Assembly: GCA_949710005.1 (NCBI GenBank) | Contig: OX453285.1 | Coordinates: 4,908,632-4,972,631 of the forward strand | Direction: 5' to 3' | Source of the DNA: Ricordea florida | Lineage: Eukaryota > Cnidaria > Anthozoa > Corallimorpharia > Ricordeidae | DNA length: 64,000 nt | Shown: piece after piece, positions 38,289 through 50,705 of the stretch | Numbering within the stretch: position 1 is the stretch's first letter | Layout of the letters: each line of letters opens with the position of its first letter | Made by a program: the position numbers and the translations under genes | The notes under the pieces: generated by a model | Told to the model about the DNA's origin: nothing | Database searches by the model: none | What the model saw: only the letters and a program-made list of their open reading frames with translations

Positions 38289-41271
38289 GTAAGTTTTTTT
38301 TATGTTTTTTCTTTTCTGGCTTGAAATCCGATTTTATCTGTTTTAGATTTGTAATTCACAAGACCCGATCTCCTTCATGCTGGTACAGGCGCGTTCATTG
38401 CTCACGAATGTAAATCTAGCAGCCTTAAAGTTGCGATTTAAAACACAGTACAGTACTGTTCAGTTGTAGCTTTCCAAAGAATGGTAACACTCACACTGCA
38501 TGCTTCGATCCACGGATGTAAAAGTTAGAACCACACTGCAGGTATAGTAAAACAAACAATACCACAGTACAGTACTGTTCAGTAGCTTTACAAAGAATGG
38601 CCACACTGCATGGTTTGACAGATGAAAAATTTAGAGCGAAAGTTATTGCTAACAAATAAAATCTGGAGCCCTGAAACTCGCGGTTCTTGAACCTGGCCCT
38701 CCAACTCACTGAGCCATAGCTTGAGTCTTTTAATGTCACAATGTGAGCCCCTTGGTTCATTCCGAGAGTTTTGTCAATAGTGACTAATACTCTTTAAAGG
38801 ATTTTCTCGACTACCTCCACTGGAAGCCTTATACGATACCTTGGTTTAACAGTTTGTAGCGATGGGTTTCAGTCGATTGTAGTGATTCCAAACCCAGCGA
38901 AGCCAATGACAGAACACATCAATATAATTATATTAGGCACCTTCCGACACTCCTAAGAATAAGGTGCAACCAACAGAAAGATCACTACAGTATTTTCGGT
39001 CAACTTGCAGAAGAAACATTCATACAGTTGACAGAAGCCACCAACAACATCGGGGAGAAAACAGACCCCTCAGTGGCAATCAGCATTGTGGAACATCAAA
39101 GAGACATTTGGACATTGAAACAAACACTAAACGAGTGCACTCGCAGAAAAGAACCAGCAATTAAGCAATAAATTGACGAAATTCGTATGCAACAGACGTA
39201 ATTGTTGTTAACATCAAAACAAGGACATGAAAAAAGACTTGCTTGTTAACCGATTAAATGATGAAACATCGACGTAATAGATATAATTGTTAGGATCAAA
39301 ACAAGAACTCGAAAAAATAAGAACTTGCTAAGCAATTAGTTGACGCAATACCGACGCAATAGTTGTAATTTGAACAAAGAGTATATAAGTAAGTGACCAC
39401 GTGTGTTAAATAAATGCATTAAGTCCAACGGCGCGATAGCGACCAGACAAGTTGAAACTGTAAAATCCCGCTGAAGAAGACATTAAAGTCGAAACCGGTG
39501 CGAGAAATGCCTTGTTTATGTTTGAGACGGCTGGATCGACACCTAACCATAAGTGCTCAAAGGCCTTCGGGTGTCCATCCTGAATTTCCTATGCGAAACT
39601 GGAAGTATATCCAAGCAAGAAGATCTCCGAGATATACAAGAAAGAGCAGCGAGAGATCGCAGTAGAGAAAATTCGAACACCACAAAAATAAGCGCACGGA
39701 AAGTGCGAGTCGAAGCAGGGACAGAGAAACGACGGCTGGGAGAATAAAAAAGATCGCATCAATGACAAAAATCGCTCGCTCCTAAAAAAGGCAAAGAAAA
39801 CAGCAGGGAAAAGGACCAGGAATACAAACAAGTCAGGCTGGAAACTGAATGTGTTATCGATAAAAACAAAGATTCGTATTAGCTTACAGTACATGAGCGA
39901 ATGATTACATAACGACTTGGCGAACAAAATTTAGCTAAACGACTTAGAACTGAAAACGAGGAGCAACGACTTTAACGACTGGAGAGGTCTCGGGAAAAAA
40001 GTTCCACCAGACTACAAACGGAATCGGAAGATGACAATCTAAACAGGTTGAGAGTTACTGCAACATGATAATGCAACAGAATACACTGTCAGACATAATC
40101 AAAAGGCGAACAACAATAAAAACAGATTCCGAATTTAACGAAAATTGTGCAAACAGCATACAGACAGAATAAGGAGACGAACGACAAAATAGATTACCAT
40201 ATCGTCCTGAAAAAAGTGCGTAGAATAGAGAGACAGAAATCATACGCAAATACATGAAAGATTCCAGTCACCTTGTACTTATAATGCAATGAGAATGCAA
40301 GTAGGTATTTTTCCTTATAAAACGATAGCCTTTCCATCTTGAAGAAATTCCAAATACAGAGGTTGCAGGTACAATCATTTATGATGTGATCTGATGTCAT
40401 TGCAACAGTGAGAATATTGTCAATATTGTGTGATGTAGCAGTTATGTTAAGCATTCTTAGTAGAAAAGATACCAAACCCCGAGCGCTGGTTCTGCAACAT
40501 TATCAGTGATCACTGCAATTATTTGACAATAAAGCAGATGTTGTTATTGACTTCTGAGTAGTATTTATATTTGCTATATATCTTTGCTATATATGTATTA
40601 TGTAATTAAACGCAAGTTCCATAGCCTTTTCAAAATGGGTTTTTACATTTGAGTTCCATGACTGTACCCCCTGGGAATTACTCTCTTAGCCCCCTTCCCT
40701 TACCCAAATGAAAACCCCACTTTGGAGGATTGGACATAACAAATTAACCGTTTTCCTTACTGCTGTTTACTTCATTTTTATGATGTCAAATACCAATATT
40801 TACTAACAACCACAATACACAGTTGACCTTTTACATTGGAAAAACTTTATAAAGGAGAAACTAATGTTTGTAATGCCAAAAATTTTATGATTTTTCTTTC
40901 TGATACATTGATGTGGTACCTACATGTAAGGGAAGGGGACACTTTTTTCTGTACTACTCAGAATGTCATTGACACCAAAGAAGGTTAACCAAAAACCATA
41001 AATTCATTGCAAGTGTGCTGAATAAATTAATTTAAAGTTTCCTAAATGCCCTGTGCTTTCAAAAATGATCTTGTACACTAACTGTATCGAAGAATGACAG
41101 CACTAGATTCTAAGCCCCATAGAAGAAATGGTATTGTATAGAGCTATTTAATTAATACCAACTCAGATACAAACCCTATTCAGGAAAAACTGTATTGCAT
41201 GAAATGGTGGCAATACAATACATCTCCCAGATAATGACATGCACCCCCACCCCCATAAAAATATTGTATGC

Positions 41272-41308
<37 letters not shown>

Positions 41309-44300
41309 AATACCAAAAATATTAATATCAGTGCAAATAATGATAATGATGATATAATAAGATGAATACAATAATTGGGGTTTTAGCCCTGATAGGGAAA
41401 ACCATTATGGATTCTTCAAAAACTACTTGCGCGAGGTTTTGCGGGAGATCGTATTTCTAGTTGATTCTGTGCTTCCATCTTCCCCTGTCGTTCATGAGTG
41501 TTCAATATCGTTCTCTAGTTGGTCAAGGAATGTTCTGAAAGGTCTACTAGGAGTCCAAAGTCATGCCGAAATTTTTCTCTTCCACACGGTTCATATATAA
41601 AATTTACATGTAGTCACATTTATTTCTTCACCTTCTACATCTATGTTACGAATTCACAAATGACCAGCTCCCAGTTGGCTTGATAGCTCAGTTAGTTGGA
41701 ATGTTGCAACGGTATCGCAAGGTCATGGGTTTGAATCCCGTTCAAGCCTAAAATTTTTTGAGGTCTTATCTTTGCAACTGCTTAAATTGCTCAGATAACT
41801 ACGACGATCTTTCGCTTATTAAAAATGCGAAGCTTCTGTTGTACAAAGCTGGTCGTTTAAAAAGGTTTTTGGATATGAATGTCTCGCCTTCCAGTAATAA
41901 GAGTTTCGAGGGTAGATATGCTTTTCCTTCCATGCTAAGCTAAGAATCAGTGCGCCTGGTTAGCTTATTAAAACTTCTTATCTGAACTTACTCGAGAAAC
42001 GAATATCACCCGCACATGTGCTTGGAAGTGACTATATAGCTGCAAAAAAGACAAGTCACAAATGAATATTTAATTTTCTTGTGAGGCGATTAAATTGATG
42101 ATACTAAACGGTATTGACAAGATATGAATTTTATGTTCAAGTGGCGACAACAATATTTCACGAGTGAGCTCCGCGAACGAGTGAGATATTGTAATTTTGT
42201 TTTTATTGTATAGACAAAAACAATTTAAGACGTTGGTTTGGCAACTTTGTACACAAAGTGAAACGTGCAAGGCCGGAAATGGCGTCATCGATATCCTTAC
42301 TAGTGAGAATATGGAAAATACGCCAGTACGGTCCCGGATGTAGTTTCGTATGAATTTTACGAGTGGTGTAATGCCCAGTAAAACACTCACGTCTATATAA
42401 AAAAAAGTATGATTTCTGTTTTAGGATGACTCAAGGGAGAGTTCTAGACCAAAGAAGAAAAGAACCCCGCTGGAATGGCTTAAGAAGTACTTCTTAGAAG
42501 GTAAGCAACTTCACTATGTGTGACAATTGCTACCTGTTTGTCAGTGTTTTTTAGTTTGTATGTTAATTTGAATGTCTGATTGTAATGGGTGATATTTGCA
42601 TGATGCCGGGTTTTTAAGCCCCACCGCGATTTCAAGCCGGTTTAGTTCGGTATTCGCTCACGTCGGTGATACCACCGGAAAATGCCGGCAAGGAAAGACT
42701 TCTCCCCGGTTTCTGCGTGTACCGGGGGGAAAAGCCCATCCCACAGAAAAATCTCCAACCTTTAATGTCACAGCAGTACTTACAACTGTAGCTTTCAGGT
42801 TTATTTCGTTCTGCTTTTAAAGCAAAGGCTTATAATTGTGCGTTTATACTTATCTGATTGTGCGTTTCTACTTAGCTTTGGCTCCTCAAGGGCTAACGCA
42901 CGAAACGTCAGCACCTCCCTTTTACCTTACGGAGGTATAACTTACTCAATCAACTCGTTTGATTTACCCAATTTCCTGTTTATAATTGGAAATTCAGTTT
43001 CGTTCAATTAACACGACAATGGAGATTCATCCTCTTACTCGGGCGAGAGATTCATTTGACAGTTCTCTCCTCTTCTTCTGTGTAGGTCAGGCTCTGAATT
43101 CCACGCAAACAGAGGCGCTAGAAAAGCTGAGTCCTAATGCCACATGGACTGAGAAGCTTATGGTGAAGCATCGGCGACTGGTGGGAGTATTAATTCCATT
43201 TACATTTTGCCAAGTGATTTGGTGGAGTTGCGCCATAAAATACGACTTCTGGTCACTCTTTCCTGAAAGGTTTATCATCTCCATTGCCGCGATTTTTGGA
43301 TCCATGATTTCAGGTGAGAAACCTGCTTTTTAATCTTTGTTTTCCCCTTATTTCTAACGATGGTTCACCACTTTAGCTCGAGTACGTTTCTATTTTAGCT
43401 TTGGCTCCTCAAATAGTTGGCTCAAGTCTGCTCTTATCCAACATAACAATTCTTTAGAAAGATACTGAACAGTGCTGTACAGTGGCACTACTTGTTTTAC
43501 TACACATTTGTGGTTCTCGGACTTATTAATAATGCAAAAAGGAAAGAAATAGGAAATCAGGCACCGTGACGTGTTTGGATATCTGATGAAACAGAACTCA
43601 TTTTTGCATCGCTAATTTCGTTTGAGAAGCTACATTAAACACTTGATATATGTGTTTCATCACAAATCAAACACCTCGAATTTTGCTAAAAATACTCCGA
43701 TGCGTGACGTATTTTCAACTCTCTTCCCTGTGTTGATATGTGATGAAACACTGTATCTCGTGTTTGATCTACAGTAGAATCCCGATATCTCGAACCTTCA
43801 AGAGAAACAAAAATTGGTTCGAGTTGCTGGGAGTTCGAGTTTGCGAGGGTAAACTTACATGGAAAATGATCTGAAGGGAAACGAAAATTGGTTCGATTCA
43901 TCGGGAGGCTCGAGAAATCAGGATTCTACTATATTACATCAAACCATGCAGTGTGAAAATTCTTTAGCAAGCAATAGGACAGTACTGTACTGTGGTACTG
44001 TTTGTTTTACTATACAGTGTGGTTCTATCTTTTTCATCTGTGGATCAAACCATGCAGTGTGACCATTCTTTGTAAAGCTACTGAACAGTACTATACTGTG
44101 GTACTGTTTGTTTTACTATACAGTGTGGTTCTAACTTTTTCATCTCTGAATCAAACTATGCTGTCTGACCAGTCGAATCATTCTGTGCGATAGTATACTC
44201 TACTCTGGGGATATTTTCTTTACTATGAAGTGTGGTTCTAATCCCATTCAGCGTTTTTATGCTTGGAAAATACCTTGATAAAAGTAGAGTAAATTCCTTG

Positions 44301-45357
44301 ACATGAAAAGTTTGACTTAAGTCTATGTCTATTCCTGTCAGGAATGACAAGTGAAGGTGGAGGTGCTGTGGCATTTCCAGTTATGACCTTAGCTTTCTCA
44401 ATCCAACCAGCCGTAGCACGTGACTTTTCACTGATGATCCAGTCTTGCGGTATGACGGCAGCGGCCTTCACCATTTTTTGGATGCGTGTCCAGCTCGAGT
44501 GGCATTCTATAATTTATTGCTCTCTGGGAGGCATTCTGGGAATGGCCATTGGGTTGGAGTTCATAGACCCGAAACTCACCCCACCACAGAAAAAAATGGG
44601 TTTTGTTTGTGTCTGGTTCTCCTTCGCGTTCGCCCTTTTCTTCCTCAATCGGTACCACAAGCGTAAAACGTTTAAAACCATCCCAGACGTCAGGCTGTGG
44701 AAGCTCCTTATCCTGTTGCTGACAGGTTTTGTAGGTGGGATCTTCTCCGCTATCGCAGGTAGCGGGGTAGACATCTGCAGCTTTAGTATGCTGACACTTT
44801 TGTTCCGTGTGAGCGAGAAGACTGCCACGCCCACTTCCGTCGTCCTTATGGCGGGAAACACGGTGGTTGGCTTCTACTGGCGTCAAGTGATGCAGCAGGG
44901 AATCAGTACAGATGCTTACTACTACCTTGCAGTCTGCGTCCCAGTCGTAGTGCTTGGAGCTCCTCTGGGATCCGTCCTTGGCAGCCATTTCCACCGGCAG
45001 GTTCTTGCAGGCCTGGTATATCTCCTAGATACCGTTGCCTTGGTGAGCGCATTTGCCATTGTGCCACTGACCAAACCGCTGATCGGTGCATCGGTGGGTA
45101 TCATCGTGTTCGGTTTTATATTTTTTGGTTTAGTTACCTACGCAGGACACAGAATCATGGAAGGATGCGATGAATTGAAAGAGAGACTTGAGAGGGTCCA
45201 AGTGGATAGAAAAGACGAGGTCTCCCAAAAGGATAAAGAGGCATACGATGGAAACACAGCATCGATGTATTACAAGCCCCAGGAAAGAAATGGCGATATC
45301 GATTTTAGACAGATTAACACCGGATTTCCCGTCGAACGTAAGGCTACTCAACTGTAA
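38133..45357 (+). CDS. TauE/SafE (TSUP) family membrane transporter
   Basis: Four coding exons (38133-38288, 42425-42500, 43086-43313, 44342-45357) join in phase to 491 residues. The hydrophilic N-terminus (about 78 residues) precedes hydrophobic helices. GMTSEGGGAVAFPVMT in the first half and GFVGGIFSAIAGSGVDICSFSML in the second are the paired Gly-rich motifs of TSUP proteins, whose members export sulfite, sulfoacetate or other organic anions. The charged C-terminal tail (about 75 residues) is cytosolic or extracellular. Likely a plasma-membrane anion exporter; the substrate is not deducible. A CAG/TAG acceptor at about 38081 suggests an upstream 5' UTR exon. Intron 1 is 4.1 kb and repeat-rich. 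Confidence 0.88.
38440..38640 (+). repeat. 106-bp satellite, array C (about two units)
   Basis: In TSUP intron 1: AACACAGTACAGTACTGTTCAG... with insertions, then one complete unit. Same family as the 15-kb array. Confidence 0.85.
38985..39540 (+). repeat. Dispersed retroelement-like fragment
   Basis: 38990-39145 is nearly identical to the last 155 bp of the window (63846-64000; GTATTTTCGGTCAACTTGCAG... to ...AAACGAGTGCA). The following part ends near 39500 in CTGAAGAAGACATTAAAGTCGAAAC, a string I associate with Penelope-like/other retroelement repeats. No complete domain. Confidence 0.5.
39550..41670. other. TSUP intron 1 interior, no gene seen
   Basis: Purine-rich sequence to about 40.2 kb with short frames of no recognised family, then AT-rich sequence with a TAA microsatellite at about 41272-41310. 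Confidence 0.4.
41677..41748 (+). repeat. tRNA-like SINE head
   Basis: GGCTTGATAGCTCAGTTAG..., B box GGGTTTGAATCCC and acceptor end TTCAAGCC. The D/anticodon region carries an insertion-like change, so not a functional tRNA. Opposite-orientation relative of 16913-16984. Confidence 0.6.
42425..42500 (+). CDS. TSUP exon 2
   Basis: 76 bp; acceptor TTTCTGTTTTAG, donor GTAAGC, exits phase 1. Encodes a Ser/Arg/Lys-rich linker ending LEWLKKYFLE. Confidence 0.78.
42870..42985 (-). repeat. Dispersed repeat related to the 23.7-kb hairpin
   Basis: GGTATAACTTACTCAATCAACTCGTTTGATTTACCCAAT is one arm of the 23685-23807 hairpin, preceded by GCTAACGCACGAAACGTCAGC. Confidence 0.65.
43086..43313 (+). CDS. 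TSUP exon 3
   Basis: 228 bp, phase 1-1. Acceptor TTCTGTGTAG, donor GTGAGA. Encodes a luminal/extracellular stretch with N-glycosylation-type NST and NAT, then the first hydrophobic helices (LVGVLIPFTFCQVIWWS; FIISIAAIFGSMISG) leading into the first TSUP motif. Confidence 0.82.
43440..44165 (-). repeat. 106-bp satellite (reverse) and Tigger-type MITE in TSUP intron 3
   Basis: A diverged satellite piece at 43440-43515, a MITE copy at about 43772-43935 (CAGTAGAATCCCGATATCTCGAACC ... GATTCTACT), then about two reverse-orientation 106-bp units (43940-44165). Confidence 0.8.
44342..45357 (+). CDS. TSUP exon 4 (main transporter body)
   Basis: Acceptor ATTCCTGTCAG, runs to TAA 45355-45357. Carries most membrane helices and both Gly-rich motif regions, then a charged C-terminal tail (ELKERLERVQVDRKDEVSQK). 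Antisense frames over this exon are shadows. Confidence 0.9.
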
Positions 45358-45374
45358 CAGGAGGAGTCCTTTAT

Positions 45375-45575
45375 TACATCGAAACTAAGGGCGGGTTGCT
45401 TTGACATGATCCGCATCTGGATTTGTGATCCGAGATCCCAAGGATCACAGTGAGTTAAAGAAATCGATAAATCCTTCTTCAGATTTTATCCATCTGTGCC
45501 TTTTATGGTTCGTGATGTCTGAGATCTCGGATCACAAATCCTGATGTGGATCAGACCAAATGAATGCCCCCCAAC
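45375..45575. repeat. Foldback MITE after TSUP stop
   Basis: Inverted arms: GATCCGCATCTGGATTTGTGATCCGAGATC / GATCTCGGATCACAAATCCTGATGTGGATC, with GC-rich ends GGGCGGGTTG / GAATGCCCCCC. A diverged relative lies at about 24.0-24.2 kb. Confidence 0.8.
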
Positions 45576-45579
45576 TCAA

Positions 45580-46010
45580 AAATAACTTGGCCACAAAGCA
45601 ACAACTTTTATCCACAATCACTGTTCTTGTTTTGTATTGTTATTATTTCCTGAGTACTCCTTAGTACTTAGCATCTGAAGGCTATCCTTGAGGGCGGGTA
45701 AGATGAAGAAAAAGCGCTCAACAGTATAAAAACATTAATCCTAGCACCACAGAATAATCATAAAACAACATATCCCATCCCATGCCATCCCCCCAAATAC
45801 TTACATGTATACATTAAAACCTTACTCTCCTCATACTGCCATGCATATAAAGATTAGGGTTTACACATGGCTATAAAATTTGAATTGTGATATATTAAAA
45901 CCTGCAGTGCCTTGTTTCAATTGTTGATGGCCATATCATTTTGCTTCAGTTTTAAACGAATGGTCGCAGTAAAGGTCTTGTAAAAGGAGTGAAGCAAGAA
46001 AAATGATGAA
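45580..46010. other. Intergenic, no gene seen
   Basis: AT-rich; no exon, repeat with clear ends or RNA gene recognised. Confidence 0.4.
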
Positions 46011-46014
46011 GGGT

Positions 46015-46450
46015 TTGAAATGATTCCAAACCTAGTAAACGTTTTTAGCTCGTGGAGCTTCGCTCAAGAGCTATTGTGGTGGATGCTGGGAAATCACGAA
46101 ATCAGGCGTAAACAATAGAATAATCGGAACCCTTGTGATCTTTGCGTGTTCGATTCAGGTTCGGAGATGTGCAACAGGACATAACACGTAGCCATTTTTA
46201 GCTCGTGGAGAGCTATCGGGATGGTCGGGGAATCAGGATGTCAGACGTAAACAATAGAAAATATTCAATCGATTCTCGATCGTCTCAAGTTCAAGGTAAC
46301 AAAATAGAACAAAGAAATGAAATCGTAATGCAGTAAAGTGTATTGCACGGTATTTGAAACCACTCTACACGCTTGATAATTCGCAAAATAAGATCCCTGA
46401 CCGAACATATTACTCCACGAGCTCACCACAGGATGTCTTTGATTACTGGT
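46015..46450 (+). repeat. 430-bp dispersed repeat, plus copy
   Basis: Inverted counterpart of 30235-30670, with two AGCTCGTGGAG modules and CAATAGAAAATATTC. Confidence 0.75.
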
Positions 46451-46539
46451 GAAATTAATATATCACTTAACTAGTAATCAGAATCAAGTGAAAATGAGGA
46501 AAGAGAGCATAACCCCGTCTAATATGATAAGGGGAGAGA

Positions 46540-46760
46540 ATCTATTTTTAGCGCGAAATATATTTATATCTCGTTCCCTGGCTGCGCGGTTTCCCAATAC
46601 TTCAAGTGTAAAGTACGGAAATTACAACCACTTGATGACAAGGACATTAGCCATTGGGCAGTTAAAATAGTTTCCGGATCTAAAAATAGATTCTGTCCCC
46701 TTATCAACGTAAGAGAACCCAGTGTGGAAGATGTGTTCTCTTACCTCATTTTATCTTAGC
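46540..46760 (+). repeat. Second copy of the 34.1-kb repeat, one 69-bp unit only
   Basis: Same leader (CTGGCTGCGCGGTTTCC, CAGTTAAAATAGTTTCCGGATC) then a single GATTCTGTCCCC unit, showing the unexpanded state. Confidence 0.8.
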
Positions 46761-47454
46761 TTAGGCCCCCCAGCAAAGGCCTTTTACAAAGTTCTCAGAG
46801 TCCTTATCCCATTTCCAGTTCATTCACAAAACCTTGCAATTGTTTAACATTTCATTTTTCCTATTCTGAAACAATTTCTAAAAATTCACTTAAAGTTTAC
46901 TTAATCTCCGTTCTTCCCTCTTTGATAGAGTCCATCATCAGTTTTTACGACCATTATAACTGTCGACTGTGTTTGAGCATTGTCGTCTCTCAGAAGTCAA
47001 GTTCGTTCAGAGTAGTTTAAGCACGGGTTTGCCAAGACTACGTGCGAATTAAGTAATTGACAAATGTGGATCAACTTACAGATCGCCGAGCTCTAAGCGG
47101 ATTGTTTATCACAATATGGCCAACAAGAGCAGCTTGCGTCTTCAGTTCAATTTTCTCAAACGCCGAGAGCGCAAATGCTCTCTTCCTGTCTGAAATAAGA
47201 TCTCCCGGCACTTCCTCCACGTGAATGTTTTCATGTTTGTATTGTTAATAAGTAATCATACGGTTTTCTCGTTCAATTTGGAATTAATTTACACTTCTGA
47301 ATTTTTTCAAAATTTTAAAATTGGATTCGTCGAAGCGGCCCGTGCAATTTCAGCTTTTTCAAAAAACTCACTCGAGCAAATCAATTCCAAATTGAACTCG
47401 AAACCGTATGATTACCGTTACAAACATTACTCAGTTACTCGAACAACCCACCTT

Positions 47455-47815
47455 TAAAAAATGCTAAGCCTTTCCTATGCCTTCAATTTGCTAATTCCCT
47501 GCGTTCCTTGTCTCAAACCTTAAAATAAAGGTAACACAATATCAGCCTAAGATACAAATATTACATATACTCAAGCAACACTATAAAGAAATGGTATCCC
47601 CGTCATATGCAGTGTTTTAATCTCTGCATGCTTTTCCAAAACCTTGTAATAACGTTTACACAATATCAGCTTACAATACAAACATTACACAAACTCACAC
47701 ATGACTGCTAAAAATGCTAATCATCTCACATGCTTTCTTTAAACTGTGCCTTGTAAAAGAGTTTACACAATATCAGCTCAAGACACAAATATCACACAAA
47801 CTCTCACAACCATCC
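47455..47815 (+). repeat. About 120-130-bp tandem repeat (AAAATGCTAA...CACAATATCAGC)
   Basis: About three units with AAAATGCTAA, CATGCTTT, CCTTGTAATA and TTTACACAATATCAGCT.A..ACAAA. Further copies at about 61600-61930 and 63350-63595. Confidence 0.75.
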
Positions 47816-49601
47816 TACACAAAAGTGTTTACCGCTGTCAAAGACCTTAGCCCTTCACGAATTTTCTGCTTCCAGAGTTCAGGTGCACTTTTGATGCCGA
47901 ATGGCATTCGCTTCCAACGGTAACTCCCAAAAGGGGTGTTAAATGTTGTTAAAGTACTAGACTCGACATCAAGCTCAAACTGCCAAAAACCATTACTAGC
48001 ATCAAAAACACTGAACAGTTTCGCCCCATTCAGCCTAGTAGTAATTTCTTCAATTGCGGGCATCGGGAAATGTTCACGCTTTACGGCAGGGTTGAGATCC
48101 CTGGGATCCAAACAGATGCGTAACTTGGTTTCCCCTCACCTTCAGTGGATGGCTTGCTCACCACTAGCATACTTGATACCCAATCAGTAGGCTGGTCGAC
48201 TTGTTCGATAATGTTGGCAGCTGCCATTTCTTTGAGTTTGCTCTGAACTCGCTCTGTCGTTGCAACAGCTAACTGCCGTGGAGGATGCACTACAGGTCTG
48301 ATGAACGCATCTGTTACAATGTGGTACTGTTCGTCCAAATTTCCAAGGCCTTCAAATACATCGTCATATTCCTCTAGCAATCGTTCTGTGTCGGTCTTCA
48401 GTACATTCACGCGTGGATCTCGGTCACTGTCAAGAATCTTGATCAAATTCATTTCCAGCATCGTCTGCTTACACAGTATGGGCTCATATCCAAGGCCCCT
48501 GACCACATTGACTTCTATTTTGTGTCCATTTCCTTTGCAGGAGACATACACTGTGGCTTTGCCTTCGATGGGTTGCTCATCTCCATTAGCTAAAACCAAG
48601 ACTTATTTGCCGCGTGCATTGAAGAAATTCAAGTGTAGATTGCCTGTCACCTTCCTATAAACATCCAAAGGCAAAAGATTGCATTCAGCCCCGGTGTCCA
48701 TCAAGAAGGTTACATCCTGACCAGAAAGGACCTTAGACTCCTTTGATAAAGCGAGGGTCACCATCTCACGACCTCCATTTCCAATGCCTGCAGCACTTAA
48801 ATAGAATCGCTCTTGGACAGTAGGTATCTTGTTTTTTGCTGGGCACTTGGCAACAAAATGATTCTTCTTTTTACAATATGCACACATCTGACCAAAGGCA
48901 GGGCAGCTGCGTCTTTCATGCCACGGCCGGCAACTGGAACATTTTCTGACTGCTCTTGCTCTTTCTCTTTCACATAACTCAATCCAGACTAGGCAGACAT
49001 AACTTTCATTTGCACGGCCGTACTCTCGGCGGCACGAGCGATATCTATAGCTTTCTCAAGGGTTAATTTTTTCTCTTTGAGCAAATTTTCACGTACCTTT
49101 GCAGTTTTGGTGCCTGTCACCATTCGATCCCGGAGTAACTGATCGGGTGTGATTGACTCGAAATCACAATTTGCTGCAATTTGGCGAAGCTCCGTCAAGT
49201 ACTGATTAACAGTTTCAGATTCCTGCTGATCCCGCGTAAAGTAAACTTTCGTAAATAGTGTTTTCCATGGGAATGCAGTATTCTTCAAACTTGCTTAAAA
49301 CCACAGCAATTTTCTTCGTGTCGTCTGGTGAGGTCCAAATGAATGTACGAAACACTTTGTTCGCTTCTTTTCCAGTGACTGCCAAAAGTGTTGCTACTTG
49401 GCGTACTTCTTCCTCTTTATCTAGCTTAGTAGCCAACCGGTAATTATTCCAAGCAGAGACCCAAGTTCGCCAATTGGACGCTGTCGAACCATCGTTTAGC
49501 TCGAGTATATCAGGAGAAGGTTTTTGGAAATTCGCCATTGTTGTCAAAGTCGGACCTGTCGACGTACGCTGTTCGCTTTCCTCACCACTGCTGTCACTCA
49601 T
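47815..49601 (-). pseudogene. Ty3/gypsy retrotransposon gag-pro-RT remnant
   Basis: Minus-strand pieces in several frames. Gag (49601 down to about 48990) has ASNWRTWVSAWNNY. A zinc knuckle (CAYCKKKNHFVAKC) lies near 48880, and aspartic protease FLMDTGAECNLLPLD near 48690. A linker region and the first part of reverse transcriptase (LFSVFDASNGFWQFELD and TPFGSYRWKRMPFG) end at 47815. At least three frameshifts and a stop after the protease break it; the YVDD box, RNase H and integrase are missing. Truncated at the boundary with the tandem repeat on its left. Confidence 0.88.
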
Positions 49602-49950
49602 AAAATTCGGCGACTTTTACCACAAATGATGAGTTTCTTGACGTGTGGGTTCGGAAATTATCCTGACACCATGTAACGACAGGCGGATAGACAAGGGAGT
49701 CCGCAAACAAACTTGTTTATTGCAACGTAAAGGAGCAGCTACAACGAAACTGCAACAATGGTCGAACGTGGCGCAGTCGTGCGAGTCACGTGTCCCCAAG
49801 GCGGCAAGTAAACTAGTGCTTCATGTAAGCATACTCGATACACAAAGCGAGTTGTTCAAGATGTTTTTTGGGGATGCCGGAATGTCTTTTCCTCTACAAA
49901 CAAGAGTTTCAAGTGTAGATATGCTTTTACTTCCAAGTTAAACTATGAAT
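49602..49950 (-). repeat. Ty3/gypsy 5' leader and probable LTR end
   Basis: In minus sense TGTCGTTACA is followed by TGGTGTCAGGATAAT, resembling an LTR end plus a primer-binding-type TGGTGTCAG leader seen in other gypsy elements. The LTR's outer edge is not defined. Confidence 0.45.
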
Positions 49951-50561
49951 CAGTGCAACCACTGCTCAACACTTCAACATGGTTAAACAAAATTTTGGAG
50001 CGCTCACGGTTCGCCTTACATGACCTTGTCCCAATAGTTTCTTTTAAGTAATGGTCCAGCTAAGAAGCAGGCAGAAAAACAATAGGCCGCGGCAATAGCG
50101 TCAGTTATTCTTGAGGGACTAATTTCCTTAATCAAATTAAATCTGAATGCTCTAATTGGTCAATGCAGCGAAAAGCGCGAAATTTGAATTTCATTTGAAA
50201 AGTTCACAGATTTTCCTCCTAAAAAAACAATTTTTTATTCCGCTAGTAAAATCATAGGCTATTTAAAAAACTTAAGACGTAAAAATTTTGGAGTTTGTAT
50301 GCGCCATTTAGCGAGGAATTCAAATTACGACCTACAGAACGCAGGAGGATGCCTGACGCGACGTAGCCATCAAAGAATACCGCATCAGCTGTCACGATTG
50401 TGATCCAGTGCAGACCTGTCGCAGTCAAATGGTTGTCGTGATCTTCGAGTAGTCTTTTGTTTGCTGCGGTGGTTGGTTCGTCTTAGCATCTAGAATGTCT
50501 TCTTCTAATAACGCTTTTTACACAGAAAAATCGTCTCCTAAGACTGTACGGGAAAAACGAC

Positions 50562-50705
50562 GGTAAGGTTTCCTCAAAGGTCCCTACTTCATTGTGCATG
50601 CTGTAGCCGTACGGTTTCGTTCTCAGAAATATTTGCACGCGCACTTCCCAAGACAATTCAACTACAGCATGCATAATGAAGTAGGGACCTGTGCGGAAAT
50701 CTTAC
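50562..50705. repeat. Foldback nested in the TTAA element
   Basis: Arms GGTAAGGTTTCC....AGGTCCCTACTTCATTGTGCATGCTGTAG / CTACAGCATGCATAATGAAGTAGGGACCT....GGAAATCTTACC. It interrupts the region between an ATG-led frame (50495) and the helix-turn-helix frame. Confidence 0.75.

Larger units (their letters stand above)
37690..38990 (+). repeat. Duplicated segment carrying TSUP first exon, copy 1
   Basis: Colinear with 59430-60810 and partly with 58140-58700: upstream CAAGCGCAAAAGACTTGTATTATTTGG, exon, 106-bp satellite units, then ATCTGGAGCCCT and GATGGGTTTCAGTCGATTGTAG. Confidence 0.85.

Noticed and set aside
39471-39500. Possible hammerhead ribozyme core (CTGAAGA ... GTCGAAAC); similar strings at 28621-28645 (minus) and 42890-42925
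   Set aside because: In the first two the base after the CUGANGA-type string cannot form the closing stem II pair, the 42.9-kb copy lacks the CUGANGA string, and stems I/III are not evident. They look like ordinary hairpin parts of dispersed repeats.
44428-44994. 188-residue minus-strand frame opposite the TSUP exon
   Set aside because: Shadow of a conserved transporter exon; no recognisable domain.
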